The notes under the pieces were generated by a model. The model was not told the origin of the DNA, did not search any database, and saw nothing but the letters and a program-made list of their open reading frames with translations. 64,000 bases of DNA from NCBI RefSeq assembly GCF_035917675.1, contig NZ_CP109104.1, positions 2,790,001 to 2,854,000 of the forward strand, read 5' to 3'. Position numbers and translations under genes: made by a program. This DNA comes from Streptomyces sp. NBC_01775 (GTDB lineage Bacteria; Actinomycetota; Actinomycetes; Streptomycetales; Streptomycetaceae). Position 1 is the stretch's first letter. Each line of letters starts with the position of its first letter. This document shows, in pieces, positions 1 through 7,975 of the stretch.

Positions 1-1148
1 ATCCAGTCGACGAAGGTGCGGTTCTGCTTCTTGATCGCCCCGGGGCCGTGCAGCATCCGGTCGCGGTACTTGTCCGCCATCTGGATGTTGACGTCGCCGC
101 CGTCGAGCGCCTTGGTGAGGGAGTTGTACTTCTCCTCGCCGTAGATCTGGCCGAAGCTGGCCAGCTCGGCGCTCTCACTGTCGGTGGCGGTCCTGGCGTA
201 GAGGCGGTCGCTCTCGGACAACTGCGGGTTCGGCTTGTGCGCCAGACCGGCGGAGATGATCGCGCGCTGGATGGAGGCGTACTCCTTGGCGCTGGAGAAG
301 GCAGCCAGGGCGCGGGTGCTCTGGATCATCTCCGAGTTGCTCGTCGCCTGCGCCATGTCCTGGGAGAGGGACAGGAGGGACTCGATGAGCTGGTTGTAGC
401 TGTTGACCGTCTGGGAGACGGAGTTCTCGTTCTCGTAGGCGCGCTCGCGGACCGTGCTGATGTCGTTGAGCTGGCGGGTGATGTCCAGGACGGTCGACTG
501 GACGCCCGCCATCACCTTGTCGCTGCCGTCGATGTCGCCGGAGGCTTCCTTGAAGGACTGGAAAGCCTTGTCGGTCGTCTCGCGGGGCGCGACGACCAGG
601 TCGTCCTTCTCGTTGCCCGTGCTGATCAGGGGGCCGGCGGAGCGGTCGCGCTCCTCCTGGAGGGCGGCGGCAAGCTCGGTGGCCTGCTCCGTCATCTCGG
701 TCAGCCGCTTCATGTTGTCGAGCTGGTCGACGTTTTCGAGCGAGCTGGAGATACGCATGCCGCCGAGCGTGGTGGCGGCGACGACCGGGAGGGCCAGCAG
801 GGAGACGAGCCGCGTGCTGATGCGCCAGTTGCGCAGGGCTACGCGCGAGCCGACGTCGGGAGGGGCGTCGACGGGAGTGGCGGCGTCTTTGGCGGACTTG
901 CCCGCGCCACCCGCCTTCTCAGCCTTGGACGCCTTGCCCGACTTCCCGGACTTGCCCTGTTTGCCCGTGGCTCCGGCCGGGGCCGCGCCTCCTGGGCCCT
1001 GGAGCTCGGCGGACGGGCCGTTCGCACCCTGGGAGGGCGCGCCGGGCGCACCCTCCTGGGCATGCTGGGGCTGGGGCCCTCGGTCGGCCGAGCCGCGCGC
1101 CTCCGGGTCCCCCTCGGCGCTGCCATCCCTCTTGAAACGTCCCTGCAC
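1..1148 (-). CDS. Sensor histidine kinase with nitrate/nitrite-sensing domain (N-terminal part, CvnA-type)
   Basis: The gene runs off the left edge, so only about 382 N-terminal residues are visible and no kinase core is seen. The chosen GTG gives a cytoplasmic head rich in Gly, Pro, Ala, Lys and Gln (residues 1-95), then a membrane segment around RISTRLVSLLALPVVAATTL. A long helical extracellular region follows, of the nitrate/nitrite-sensing (NIT) type found in Streptomyces sensor-like kinases. CvnA proteins of this class head conservon operons (cvnABCD). I infer that HAMP and ATPase domains, and cvnB-D-like genes, lie beyond the edge. The start is uncertain because the ribosome site is weak. 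Confidence 0.8.
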   Translation of the reverse strand, partial: MQGRFKRDGSAEGDPEARGSADRGPQPQHAQEGAPGAPSQGANGPSAELQGPGGAAPAGATGKQGKSGKSGKASKAEKAGGAGKSAKDAATPVDAPPDVGSRVALRNWRISTRLVSLLALPVVAATTLGGMRISSSLENVDQLDNMKRLTEMTEQATELAAALQEERDRSAGPLISTGNEKDDLVVAPRETTDKAFQSFKEASGDIDGSDKVMAGVQSTVLDITRQLNDISTVRERAYENENSVSQTVNSYNQLIESLLSLSQDMAQATSNSEMIQSTRALAAFSSAKEYASIQRAIISAGLAHKPNPQLSESDRLYARTATDSESAELASFGQIYGEEKYNSLTKALDGGDVNIQMADKYRDRMLHGPGAIKKQNRTFVDW

Positions 1149-1695
1149 TAGCGTCGCAACCTCTGGACCAGGCGTCCCCCCGCTTGTGACGGCGGGACGG
1201 TATCGAGTCGTGGGGGTTCCAAGGCCCCCCTGGCGGTCGTGATGACCGGCGCGTCCCTCATCTCCGTCGCGCGGCGCCGTACTGCGCCTGACGCGCGCCG
1301 GTCTGTTTCGTCGTGCGGCGGTCCGGGGAATTCCAGCACAGTGCCGGATCTCCAACAAGGGCTGTGGATAACCCGTGGAGGCCGGTCACTTTTCGCTCAT
1401 CAACCCTCACGCGGAGTAGAAAAGGCGCCGGAAATTCCGGACTTTTCCCCACGGGGATCCTGGCTGCACAGGGTGCCCAACTCGCAAGCGGTGAGTGCGT
1501 ATTGCGCCGTAAGCCCGCTCTGTCCGGTTAAGGCTCCGGATTCCGTGATTCCTTATGTCGCTTTTGGTAACGGGCTCGTGAGCAAACTCACATGTTCCAC
1601 GTTGCCTACGTCACGTCTCAAGTGGGAATAGCGGGCCTACTCTCGGCCTTTACACAACGTACCCAAGTGACAACCCGAGCGAGGTAAGGGCACCA
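1149..1695. other. Intergenic region between divergent kinase and small-protein genes
   Basis: No convincing gene was seen in this 547-base stretch. The right half is AT-richer than its surroundings and probably carries the promoter of the small gene at 1696. A 14-base dyad (GTGAG CAAA CTCAC) lies at 1578-1591. The left side should hold the promoter of the kinase gene. Confidence 0.5.
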
Positions 1696-1917
1696 GTGAA
1701 GTCCACCTTGACCATGCACAACATAGCCAACCCGCGCCGCACCACGCTGGCGCACCTCAAGGACGCCGACGAGCTGACGACCGAGGCCGTCGCCGCACAC
1801 GAGGCGACCGAAGCGCGGGAGTACACCGGGCTCCAGGAGACGGGCGCGGACGTCGAACTCCCCGCGCGCACCGCCAATCCCCGGCGCACCGTGCTGGTGG
1901 ACGCCCCGGCGGACTGA
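1696..1917 (+). CDS. Small protein of unknown function with duplicated NPRRT motif
   Basis: This 73-residue protein starts with GTG, about 9 bases after a good ribosome site (GAGGTAAGG). I do not recognise the family. The sequence is hydrophilic with no signal peptide or membrane helix. Two similar blocks, NPRRTTLAHL near residue 12 and NPRRTVLVDAPAD at the C-terminus, bracket an acidic helical middle. Third codon positions are strongly G/C, which supports real coding. It stands alone between divergent neighbours, and a perfect hairpin lies about 150 bases downstream. A regulatory or precursor peptide is possible, but nothing in the sequence proves it. Confidence 0.6.
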   Translation: MKSTLTMHNIANPRRTTLAHLKDADELTTEAVAAHEATEAREYTGLQETGADVELPARTANPRRTVLVDAPAD

Positions 1918-2065
1918 AGCGGCGCCGACCGGGCCACGCCCCGCGGCAGGTGGCCCATCGATCGCCGCACACCCCTTCGCGAACGCACAGTTTCGCGGCG
2001 GAATCGCCGTCGCTGACGCACTGCGGACCGCCGTCGGCACACCGCCACGCACGAAGGCCGCACAC

Positions 2066-2115
2066 ACGAAGGCGCGTGCGGGAGTCCGGTTCCGGACTCC
2101 CGCACGCGCCTTCGT
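2066..2115. terminator. Perfect 24-bp-arm hairpin, likely bidirectional terminator
   Basis: The left arm ACGAAGGCGCGTGCGGGAGT continues with CCGG. It is followed by two unpaired T and an exact reverse complement ending at 2115. There is no T-tract, which is normal for GC-rich Streptomyces terminators. It lies between two convergent transcription units and could end both. Confidence 0.75.
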
Positions 2116-2233
2116 CGTTCCCCCGCCGCCTCGGCGGCCCCCGTCTAGTGCCGTGACCGGCAATGTCTACCCCGGAAGGAGTGTCGTCCGGTGCGTGCGA
2201 TCGCAAGGCGGCCGGAAGTCCTTGATTGGGGTC

Positions 2234-2266
2234 TCCCCTGCTCGAACGAAGTTGAGAGCTTGGGGA
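2234..2266. repeat. Dispersed Streptomyces-type imperfect hairpin repeat
   Basis: TCCCCTGCTC and GAGAGCTTGGGGA form an imperfect stem around a GAACGAA loop. Sequences of this pattern are familiar from many Streptomyces intergenic regions (recollection, not a search). Confidence 0.45.
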
Positions 2267-2347
2267 AGGAGCTACCAGGGCTTTTGGCCAACGCCGCGAG
2301 CGTGCGTGCCGGGCGGCGCGACGGGGCAAAGCTTGCCGGGAGGGGCA

Positions 2348-2632
2348 CTAGCCCTGCCAGCTGTGCGGGGCGCGGAACCCGTGCTGGCGCTCCAGGCGGC
2401 GCCAGCCCGCCTTCGTCGGCCGGCCGCCGCGGCGCGCGGGCACCTGGGCGTGCTGCGAAGTGGCGGCGGCACGGGCGAGGAGCAGCGCGGTGACGGCTGC
2501 CAGCTCCTCGGCGTTGGCCTCGCCCCTCTCCACCCGGACGAGGCTGCCGAGCTGGGCGCCATCGTTCACGGGGCTGCTGTCCTCGGTGCTCAGTGAGCCC
2601 GTACTGCCAGGCTCCTGGGGGGTGTTGCTCAT
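2348..2632 (-). CDS. Acyl-CoA carboxylase epsilon subunit
   Basis: This 94-residue protein lies immediately after the beta-subunit gene. The small epsilon subunit binds beta and stimulates actinobacterial acetyl/propionyl-CoA carboxylases. The N-terminal third is Ser/Thr/Pro-rich and poorly ordered. The core 'LVRVERGEANAEELAAVTAL' and the tail 'WRRLERQHGFRAPHSW' fit the family. I chose the ATG that follows GGGAG at 5 bases. An alternative ATG 12 bases upstream (2644) overlaps the beta-subunit stop as TGATG and would add four residues. The two genes are surely co-translated. Confidence 0.85.
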   Translation of the reverse strand: MSNTPQEPGSTGSLSTEDSSPVNDGAQLGSLVRVERGEANAEELAAVTALLLARAAATSQHAQVPARRGGRPTKAGWRRLERQHGFRAPHSWQG

Positions 2633-2643
2633 CTGTACTCCCA

Positions 2644-4257
2644 TCACTGCGGAGGATTGCCGTGCTTGCGTGACGGCAGGTCGGCGTGCTTGCTGCGGAG
2701 CATCGCGAGGGACCGGATGAGGACCTCGCGGGTCTCGGACGGGTCGATGACGTCGTCGACCAGGCCACGCTCGGCGGCGTAATAGGGGTGCATCAGCTCG
2801 GCCTTGTACTCCTTGACCATGCGCACCCGCATGGCCTCGGGGTCGTCGGCCGCGGCGATCTGCCTGCGGAAGATGACGTTGGCGGCGCCCTCGGCCCCCA
2901 TCACCGCGATCTCGTTCGTCGGCCACGCGTAGGTGAGGTCGGCACCGATGGTCTGGCTGTCCATGACGATGTACGCACCGCCGTACGCCTTGCGCAGCAC
3001 CACGGAGATGCGCGGCACGGTGGCGTTGCAGTAGGCGTACAGCAGCTTGGCGCCGTGCCGGATGATGCCGCCGTGCTCCTGGTCGACACCGGGCAGGAAG
3101 CCGGGGACGTCCAGCAGGGTGAGGATCGGGATGTTGAACGCGTCGCACATCTGCACGAAGCGGGCAGCCTTTTCACTCGCCTCGATGTCCAGCACCCCGG
3201 CCAGCGACTGCGGCTGGTTGGCGACGATGCCGACGACTCCGCCGTCCATCCGCGCCAGAGCACAGATGATGTTGGTCGCCCAGCGCTCGTGGACCTCCAG
3301 GAAGTCGCCGTCGTCCACCAGTTCTTCGAGGACCTTGCGCATGTCGTAGGGCCGGTTGCCGTCGGCGGGCACCAGGTCCAGCAGCGCGTCGCCGCGCCGG
3401 TCCGCGGGGTCGTCGGTGGGCTCGGTGGGCGGGTTCTCGCGGTTGTTCTGCGGCAGCAGCGAGAGGAGGTAGCGGACCTCTTCGAGGCAGGTCTCCTCGT
3501 CGTCGTAGGCGAAGTGCGCCACTCCGGAGGTGGCCGCGTGCACATCGGCGCCGCCGAGCCCGTTCTGCGTCACCTCGGCGCCGGTCACCGCCTGGACCAC
3601 GTCGGGTCCGGTGATGAACATCTGCGAGGTGTCCCGCACCATGAAGACGAAGTCGGTCAGCGCCGGGCTGTAGGCGGCGCCGCCGGCGCAGGGGCCGAGC
3701 ATCACGGAGATCTGCGGGATGACACCGGATGCCTTGGTGTTGCGCTGGAAGATGCCGCCGTACCCGGCGAGCGCGGAGACGCCCTCCTGGATACGGGCGC
3801 CCGCGCCGTCGTTGAGGGAGACCAGGGGCGCGCCCGCGGCGATCGCCTTGTCCATGATCTTGTGGATCTTGGTGGCGTGCGCCTCGCCGAGCGCGCCGCC
3901 GAAGATCCGGAAGTCGTGCGCGTAGACGAAGACCGTCCGGCCGTGCACGGTGCCCCAGCCGGTGATCACCCCGTCCGTGTAGGGCTTCTTGGCTTCGAGG
4001 CCGAAGCCCGTGGCGCGGTGCCTGCGCAGCGGTTCGACCTCGCAGAAGCTGCCCTCGTCCAGCAGCAGCTCGATACGCTCGCGCGCGGTCAGCTTCCCCT
4101 TGGCGTGCTGGGCCTCGGTGGCCCGCTCACTGGGGCCCCGGTACGCCTCGGCACGGATGGCGTGCAGTTCGGCAACGCGCCCACGCGCATCCTGCGCGGG
4201 GGCGGACGAGGGCGCGGCCTCCTTCGTCCGGGGTGACGGCTGGGGCAGATCGGTCAT
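2644..4257 (-). CDS. pccB: Acyl-CoA (propionyl/acetyl-CoA) carboxylase beta subunit
   Basis: This 537-residue carboxyltransferase subunit moves CO2 from biotin to acetyl- or propionyl-CoA, giving malonyl- or methylmalonyl-CoA for fatty acid and polyketide synthesis. The N-terminal carboxyltransferase half carries 'LNDGAGARIQEGVSALAGYG' and 'GPCAGGAAYSP'. The C-terminal half carries 'DVPGFLPGVDQEHGG' and 'RKAYGGAYIVMDS'. The ending 'SRKHGNPPQ' is typical of Streptomyces PccB/AccB. Length is normal. The biotinylated alpha subunit is not in the window. Position beside the cvn and cimA-ilvE genes resembles S. coelicolor accB/accE (SCO5535/5536, from memory), so the name accB may be more apt. Substrate preference cannot be read from the sequence alone. 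Confidence 0.93.
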   Translation of the reverse strand: MTDLPQPSPRTKEAAPSSAPAQDARGRVAELHAIRAEAYRGPSERATEAQHAKGKLTARERIELLLDEGSFCEVEPLRRHRATGFGLEAKKPYTDGVITGWGTVHGRTVFVYAHDFRIFGGALGEAHATKIHKIMDKAIAAGAPLVSLNDGAGARIQEGVSALAGYGGIFQRNTKASGVIPQISVMLGPCAGGAAYSPALTDFVFMVRDTSQMFITGPDVVQAVTGAEVTQNGLGGADVHAATSGVAHFAYDDEETCLEEVRYLLSLLPQNNRENPPTEPTDDPADRRGDALLDLVPADGNRPYDMRKVLEELVDDGDFLEVHERWATNIICALARMDGGVVGIVANQPQSLAGVLDIEASEKAARFVQMCDAFNIPILTLLDVPGFLPGVDQEHGGIIRHGAKLLYAYCNATVPRISVVLRKAYGGAYIVMDSQTIGADLTYAWPTNEIAVMGAEGAANVIFRRQIAAADDPEAMRVRMVKEYKAELMHPYYAAERGLVDDVIDPSETREVLIRSLAMLRSKHADLPSRKHGNPPQ

Positions 4258-4717
4258 GTATAGACCCTACGAAACGCGAGGGCCGATCGCCGTCGTCAGA
4301 TTCGTACAGTCTCCACGCCCGAATCATGGCCGCGCTGGACAGAACCCGACACCCCTGAGTGCGCCAAGTACTGGTTTCTCTCATCAAGAGCGCCAGGGAC
4401 TGTAGGAATCCCACAGCCCCCTACCGGCGGTAGTTTGCGTCCGCGCTCAGTGGGGCCGCCGCGTGCACCGGAGCGTGGCGCGCGCGGTACCGGGGGTGAG
4501 CGTACGGGCTCCGAGACGCACAGTGTCCCCCGGGCTCCCCGGTGCGCGGCGGCCACGGCGGCCGACGGCATCGGACCGAGTGCCCCCGCGCTGTGCCGCC
4601 GGCGCCGCTGGAAAGTACTCCAGCGGCGGGACCCGGAAGGTACTCCGGCGGCGGGACACGGCGCCCCAGCGGCAGGACGCGGGCGGCCGGATACGGCCTT
4701 GCGCGGCCGGGCACAGC
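4258..4717. other. Intergenic region upstream of the carboxylase and downstream of cimA
   Basis: This 460-base stretch has no supported gene. It should hold the carboxylase promoter on its left. On its right is a tandem 25-bp repeat (4610-4659) in the 3' region of cimA. Confidence 0.5.
4610..4659. repeat. Tandem 25-bp direct repeat
   Basis: Two 25-base units start GGAAAGTACTCCAGCGGCGG (4610) and GGAAGGTACTCCGGCGGCGG (4635). They differ at three or four places. A degraded third copy (CCCAGCGGCAGGACGC) follows at about 4665. The repeat lies beyond the cimA stop codon and does not fold into an obvious terminator. Confidence 0.6.
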
Positions 4718-6367
4718 CTAGTCGTGCGGCTGGACGCCCGCGCGCAGCAGCCCGTAGGTGTAGCCGTCGTCAAGTGCCTGCCAGGAGGCGGCGATGACGT
4801 TGTCGCCGACCCCCACCGTGGTCCACTCCGCGCTGCCGTCGCTCATCGACAGCAGCACCCGGGTCGTGGAGGAGGTGCCCTGCGCGCCCTCCAGGATGCG
4901 GACCTTGTAGTCCACCAGCGCCAGCCTGGCCAGCTCGGGGTGGAGGCGCTCCAGGCCCGCGCGCAGGGCGTGGTCCAGCGCGTCGACGGGGCCGTTGCCC
5001 TCCCCGGTGACGACGGCCCGCTCCCCCTTGGCCCACAGCCTGACCGTCGCCTCGTTGACCTGTACGCCGTCGGGGCGCTGCTCGACGATGGTGCGCCAGG
5101 ACTCCGCGCGGAAGAAGCGGGGCGCGGTGCCGGCGGCGCCGCCGCGCACCTCGTCGCGCAGCAGCAGCTCGAAGGAGGCGTCGGCCGCCTCGTACGTGTA
5201 GCCCTTCAGCTCCTGCTCCTTGACCCGCTCGACCACCCGGCCGACCAGTTCGCGGTCGCCGCCCAGGTCGTAGCCCAGCTCCTTGCCCTTCAGCTCGACG
5301 GAGGCGCGTCCGGCCATGTCGGAGACGAGCATCCGCATGGTGTTGCCGACGAGTTCGGGGGCGATGTGCTGGTAGAGGTCGGGGTCGATCTTGATCGCGG
5401 AGGCGTGCAGTCCGCCCTTGTGGGCGAAGGCCGAGGTGCCGACGTAGGGCTGGTGGGTGGAGGGGGTGAGGTTGACGACCTCGGCGATGGCGTGGGAGAC
5501 ACGAGTGGTCTCGGCCAGCGCGCCCTCGGGCAGCACCCGCTTGCCGTACTTCAGCTCCAGCGCGGCCACCACGGGGAAGAGGTTGGCGTTCCCGACCCGC
5601 TCGCCGTACCCGTTGGCGGTGCACTGGACATGCGTGGCGCCGCCGTCCACGGCCGCGAGGGTGTTGGCGACGGCGCAGCCGGTGTCGTCCTGCGCGTGGA
5701 TGCCGAGCCGGGCGCCGGTGTCGGCCGCGACGGTGCGCACCACGGCCTGGATCTGCGCGGGGATCATGCCCCCGTTGGTGTCGCACAGCACGACGACGTC
5801 GGCCCCGGCCTCGTGCGCGGTGCGCACGACGTCCTTCGCGTAGGCGGGGTTGGCGTGGTAGCCGTCGAAGAAGTGCTCGCAGTCCACGAAGACGCGGCGG
5901 CCCTGCTCGCGCAGGTAGGAGACGGTGTCGCGGATCATCGCGAGGTTCTCTTCGAGCGTGGTGCGCAGGGCCAGCTCGACGTGCCGGTCGTGCGCCTTGG
6001 CGACCAGCGTGACGACCGGCGCTCCCGAGTCGACCAGCGCCTTGACCTGCGGGTCGATCTGCGCGGGTACGCCCGCCCTGCGGGTGGAGCCGAAGGCGAC
6101 GAGCTGCGCGTGCTGGAAGTCGATCTCCTGGGGGGCGCGGGCGAAGAACTCGGTGTCGCGCGGGTTGGCGCCCGGCCAGCCGCCCTCGATGAAGCCGACG
6201 CCGTACTCGTCCAGGTGACGGGCGATGGTCAGCTTGTCGGCGACGGTCAGGTTGACGCCCTCGCGCTGCGCCCCGTCACGCAGCGTGGTGTCGAAGACGT
6301 GGAACGCATCGTCGGGGGCGCCGGAGGTGCCGGGGGCGTCGGATCGAGCGGTGGCTTCGGTGGTCAT
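4718..6367 (-). CDS. cimA: Citramalate synthase (LeuA-family)
   Basis: This 549-residue enzyme condenses pyruvate with acetyl-CoA to citramalate, a threonine-independent route to 2-oxobutyrate and isoleucine. The TIM-barrel shows 'FHVFDTTLRDGAQREGVNL', 'EGGWPGANPRDTEFF' (characteristic of CimA rather than LeuA), 'GIHAQDDTGCAVANTL' and the metal motif 'HKGGLHASAI'. The C-terminal LeuA dimer domain ends near 'SWQALDDGYTYGLLRAG'. The ATG follows CAGGAG at 8-9 bases; a longer open frame upstream reads through the leader region and was rejected. A leader peptide and terminator upstream suggest attenuation by isoleucine. The Streptomyces gene is often labelled leuA2. Confidence 0.9.
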   Translation of the reverse strand: MTTEATARSDAPGTSGAPDDAFHVFDTTLRDGAQREGVNLTVADKLTIARHLDEYGVGFIEGGWPGANPRDTEFFARAPQEIDFQHAQLVAFGSTRRAGVPAQIDPQVKALVDSGAPVVTLVAKAHDRHVELALRTTLEENLAMIRDTVSYLREQGRRVFVDCEHFFDGYHANPAYAKDVVRTAHEAGADVVVLCDTNGGMIPAQIQAVVRTVAADTGARLGIHAQDDTGCAVANTLAAVDGGATHVQCTANGYGERVGNANLFPVVAALELKYGKRVLPEGALAETTRVSHAIAEVVNLTPSTHQPYVGTSAFAHKGGLHASAIKIDPDLYQHIAPELVGNTMRMLVSDMAGRASVELKGKELGYDLGGDRELVGRVVERVKEQELKGYTYEAADASFELLLRDEVRGGAAGTAPRFFRAESWRTIVEQRPDGVQVNEATVRLWAKGERAVVTGEGNGPVDALDHALRAGLERLHPELARLALVDYKVRILEGAQGTSSTTRVLLSMSDGSAEWTTVGVGDNVIAASWQALDDGYTYGLLRAGVQPHD

Positions 6368-6471
6368 GCTGGTGGCTCCTGGCTGGATCAGTGGGTTGCG
6401 GAAGTATGCGCTCCACTTGCCCCCATCATCCCTCGCGCCTGCCGTCCCCGGCCAAGGTGGGCCAGAAAACG

Positions 6472-6497
6472 AAAAAACCCCTCGCGGGTGCGAGAGG
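6472..6497 (-). terminator. Intrinsic terminator in the cimA leader (attenuator)
   Basis: On the minus strand CCTCTCGC and GCGAGGGG pair over an ACCC loop (8 bp, one G-U) and are followed directly by six T. It lies about 105 bases before the cimA start. Such a strong T-tract terminator upstream of a gene is unusual for this genome and closely resembles the one before ilvB. Confidence 0.85.
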
Positions 6498-6557
6498 TCT
6501 GCGCGCGGGTCTGGGGCACGGTGGCCGCTGCCGAGCAGGTCTTCCTGCGACAGTCGG

Positions 6558-6593
6558 TCACTGCGGACCGGCGCGCCTGCTGCCAATAATCAT
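6558..6593 (-). CDS. Putative cimA leader peptide with tandem Ile codons
   Basis: The short frame MIIGSRRAGPQ carries two consecutive ATT codons (a rare codon here) directly after the start. It ends about 60 bases before the intrinsic terminator of the cimA leader. Isoleucine is the end product of the citramalate route, so ribosome stalling at these codons could control termination. No clear ribosome site is visible, so translation may be leaderless or weak. The function is inferred. Confidence 0.5.
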   Translation of the reverse strand: MIIGSRRAGPQ

Positions 6594-6718
6594 GACGAAC
6601 GAGGGCACGGGGGCAGTGTGGCACGCATGGTGCCAGACTGCGCGGTATGTCTCACGATGCGGAACGGAGGCGGCCGTCCGTCTGTGACCTGCCCGTGGGG
6701 GCACCCTGGGGCAGGGCC

Positions 6719-6787
6719 TGTGACCCTCCGCTCATGCGAAACAGCCGCCGCCCGGCCCCGACGCGGGGACACGAGCTGCGGCTGTCG
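6719..6787. repeat. Structured direct repeat, left copy
   Basis: This roughly 69-base element begins TGTGACCCTCCGCTCATGCG and ends GAGCTGCGGCTGTCG. It matches the copy at 12120-12189 at both ends (20 of 21 bases and 14 of 15 bases). Arms CAGCCGC and GCGGCTG enclose an inner CCCCG ACG CGGGG hairpin. It sits just past the stop of the DUF397 gene and may also act as its terminator. Confidence 0.65.
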
Positions 6788-6813
6788 AGCCTGGACCCGG
6801 GAATTCGGTGAGG

Positions 6814-7017
6814 CTACGCGGAGCCCTTCACCGTGCGGACGAAGGCGGCCCAGCTGCCTGCGGGGAAGATGAGCGTGGCTCCCTCCGGACACTTCGTGTC
6901 CCGGACCGGGAGGGCACCGGGGAAACCATCGGCGACCGAGACGCAGGCTCCGCCTTCGCCGTTGCTGTAGGACGACGTACGCCATATAGCGGTACCGAGT
7001 TCGTCTGCAGAGATCAC
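6814..7017 (-). CDS. DUF397 protein
   Basis: This 67-residue DUF397 protein shows 'WRTSSYSNGEGGACVSVA', 'LPVRDTK' and 'AGSWAAFV'. The family comprises small partners of DUF5753 HTH regulators in WhiJ-like systems that influence development and antibiotic production in Streptomyces. Its GTG start overlaps the stop of the upstream HTH gene by four bases (GTGA), so the two are translationally coupled. The conserved Cys in 'GGACVSV' is present. The molecular role is not known. Confidence 0.85.
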   Translation of the reverse strand: MISADELGTAIWRTSSYSNGEGGACVSVADGFPGALPVRDTKCPEGATLIFPAGSWAAFVRTVKGSA

Positions 7018-7850
7018 GGTTTCCAGTCCTTCGCAGTCGCCTCGACAAGTTCCAGGGACGCCGTCAGCGGCAACGCCGCAGCCCTGGCCAGATCGTACGA
7101 CGCCTGGTATTCCGCCACCAACGCCGGTTCGTCGATGAGCTGGCCCGTGTGTGCGCTCTCCACGTAGGCGACGGCGGGCGCGTCTGGGAAGGTCATCAGG
7201 ATCAGTGAGTTGGCCATGATCGGGTGTGCTCCCGCCGAGAACGGCTGCACTTGAACGATGACTTGTCCGGCGCGCCCGACCGAGGCGACGTGCGCCAGCT
7301 GGCCAGCCATGACCTCAGCTCCGCCGACAGCGACGTACAGCGCCGCCTCGTGCAGGATGGCCCACAACTTCGGGCCTGTTGAGTCCAGAAGACGCCGGGC
7401 GCGTTCCATGCGTGTCGCAACACGCTCTTCTACTTCGGCATCCGACGCGAGCGGCATAGAGGCGCGCGTCTGGGCTCGGGCGTACGCCTCTGTCTGCAAG
7501 AAGCCCGGCACCACCATCGGCAGGTACTCGCAGAACGTCGCCGCGTGCCTCTCCATCTCGGCCGCGTCCGCGAAGTAGTCCGGATGCTTGGACTCGCGGG
7601 CCAGCGCGCACAGCCGCTGCATGTGCTGTCCGCTGCCCAGGATCTCGTCGAAGCTGCGGGACAGCTCCTCCTGGGGGCGCCGTGCGCCCGTCTCGAACTG
7701 GCCGATGTACGCGCCTGAGCAGAAGGCGCGGTCGCCCAGTCCTTCCTGGCTGAGGCCCGAGCCCTCACGCAGGCGCCGCAGCTCCGAGCCGTAGAAGGCA
7801 CGGGGCGAGGTATACGGGTCGAGGTCCTTCGAGTGGTGAGCCACCGCCAT
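7014..7850 (-). CDS. XRE-type HTH regulator with DUF5753 domain (WhiJ-like)
   Basis: This 278-residue regulator has an N-terminal HTH (about 18-75, 'GSELRRLREGSGLSQEGLG') and a DUF5753 ligand/effector domain ('VVPGFLQTEAYARAQ', 'HIAxxA'-type core, 'VIVQVQPFSAGAHP'). This is the architecture of WhiJ and its many paralogues. The ATG follows GGAAAG at 6 bases. The DUF397 gene overlaps its end, and a HATPase gene is divergent 125 bases away, the classic three-gene arrangement. A TGTCAC/GTGACA dyad lies in the shared promoter. The target genes are unknown. Confidence 0.88.
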   Translation of the reverse strand: MAVAHHSKDLDPYTSPRAFYGSELRRLREGSGLSQEGLGDRAFCSGAYIGQFETGARRPQEELSRSFDEILGSGQHMQRLCALARESKHPDYFADAAEMERHAATFCEYLPMVVPGFLQTEAYARAQTRASMPLASDAEVEERVATRMERARRLLDSTGPKLWAILHEAALYVAVGGAEVMAGQLAHVASVGRAGQVIVQVQPFSAGAHPIMANSLILMTFPDAPAVAYVESAHTGQLIDEPALVAEYQASYDLARAAALPLTASLELVEATAKDWKP

Positions 7851-7913
7851 CAGCTTCTTTCCGTGACACGGGCGTTGTTGAGGTCACGCCCCTTCCATGA
7901 GGCTACGACGGAT

Positions 7914-7941
7914 TGTCACTCTCTGAATGCGAATCGTGACA
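7914..7941. promoter_or_regulatory. Inverted repeat in divergent WhiJ-type promoter
   Basis: TGTCAC (7914-7919) and GTGACA (7936-7941) form a dyad with 16 bases between. It lies between the divergent HTH and ATP-binding genes, where an autoregulatory site would be expected. Binding is inferred. Confidence 0.35.
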
Positions 7942-7975
7942 GACGACCGACGGCCCACAGAGAGACAGACCGCCC

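Larger units (their letters stand above)
1918..2347. other. Intergenic region with large hairpin and dispersed repeat
   Basis: This convergent gap lies between the 73-aa gene and the carboxylase epsilon subunit. It holds the 24-bp-arm hairpin at 2066-2115 and a repeat of a family common in Streptomyces at 2234-2266. No further gene is supported. Confidence 0.6.
6368..6813. other. cimA leader region and 3' flank of DUF397 gene
   Basis: This stretch holds the cimA attenuator terminator (6472-6497), an 11-codon leader ORF (6558-6593) and the left copy of the structured flanking repeat (6719-6787). No other gene is supported. Confidence 0.6.

Noticed and set aside
2686..4236. Long plus-strand open frame antisense to the carboxylase beta gene
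   Set aside because: The protein is low-complexity and has no family features. The opposite strand encodes a clear enzyme. Such frames arise from GC-rich third positions.
4463..6589. 708-codon plus-strand open frame over cimA
   Set aside because: It is a shadow of the cimA coding sequence and carries no domain.
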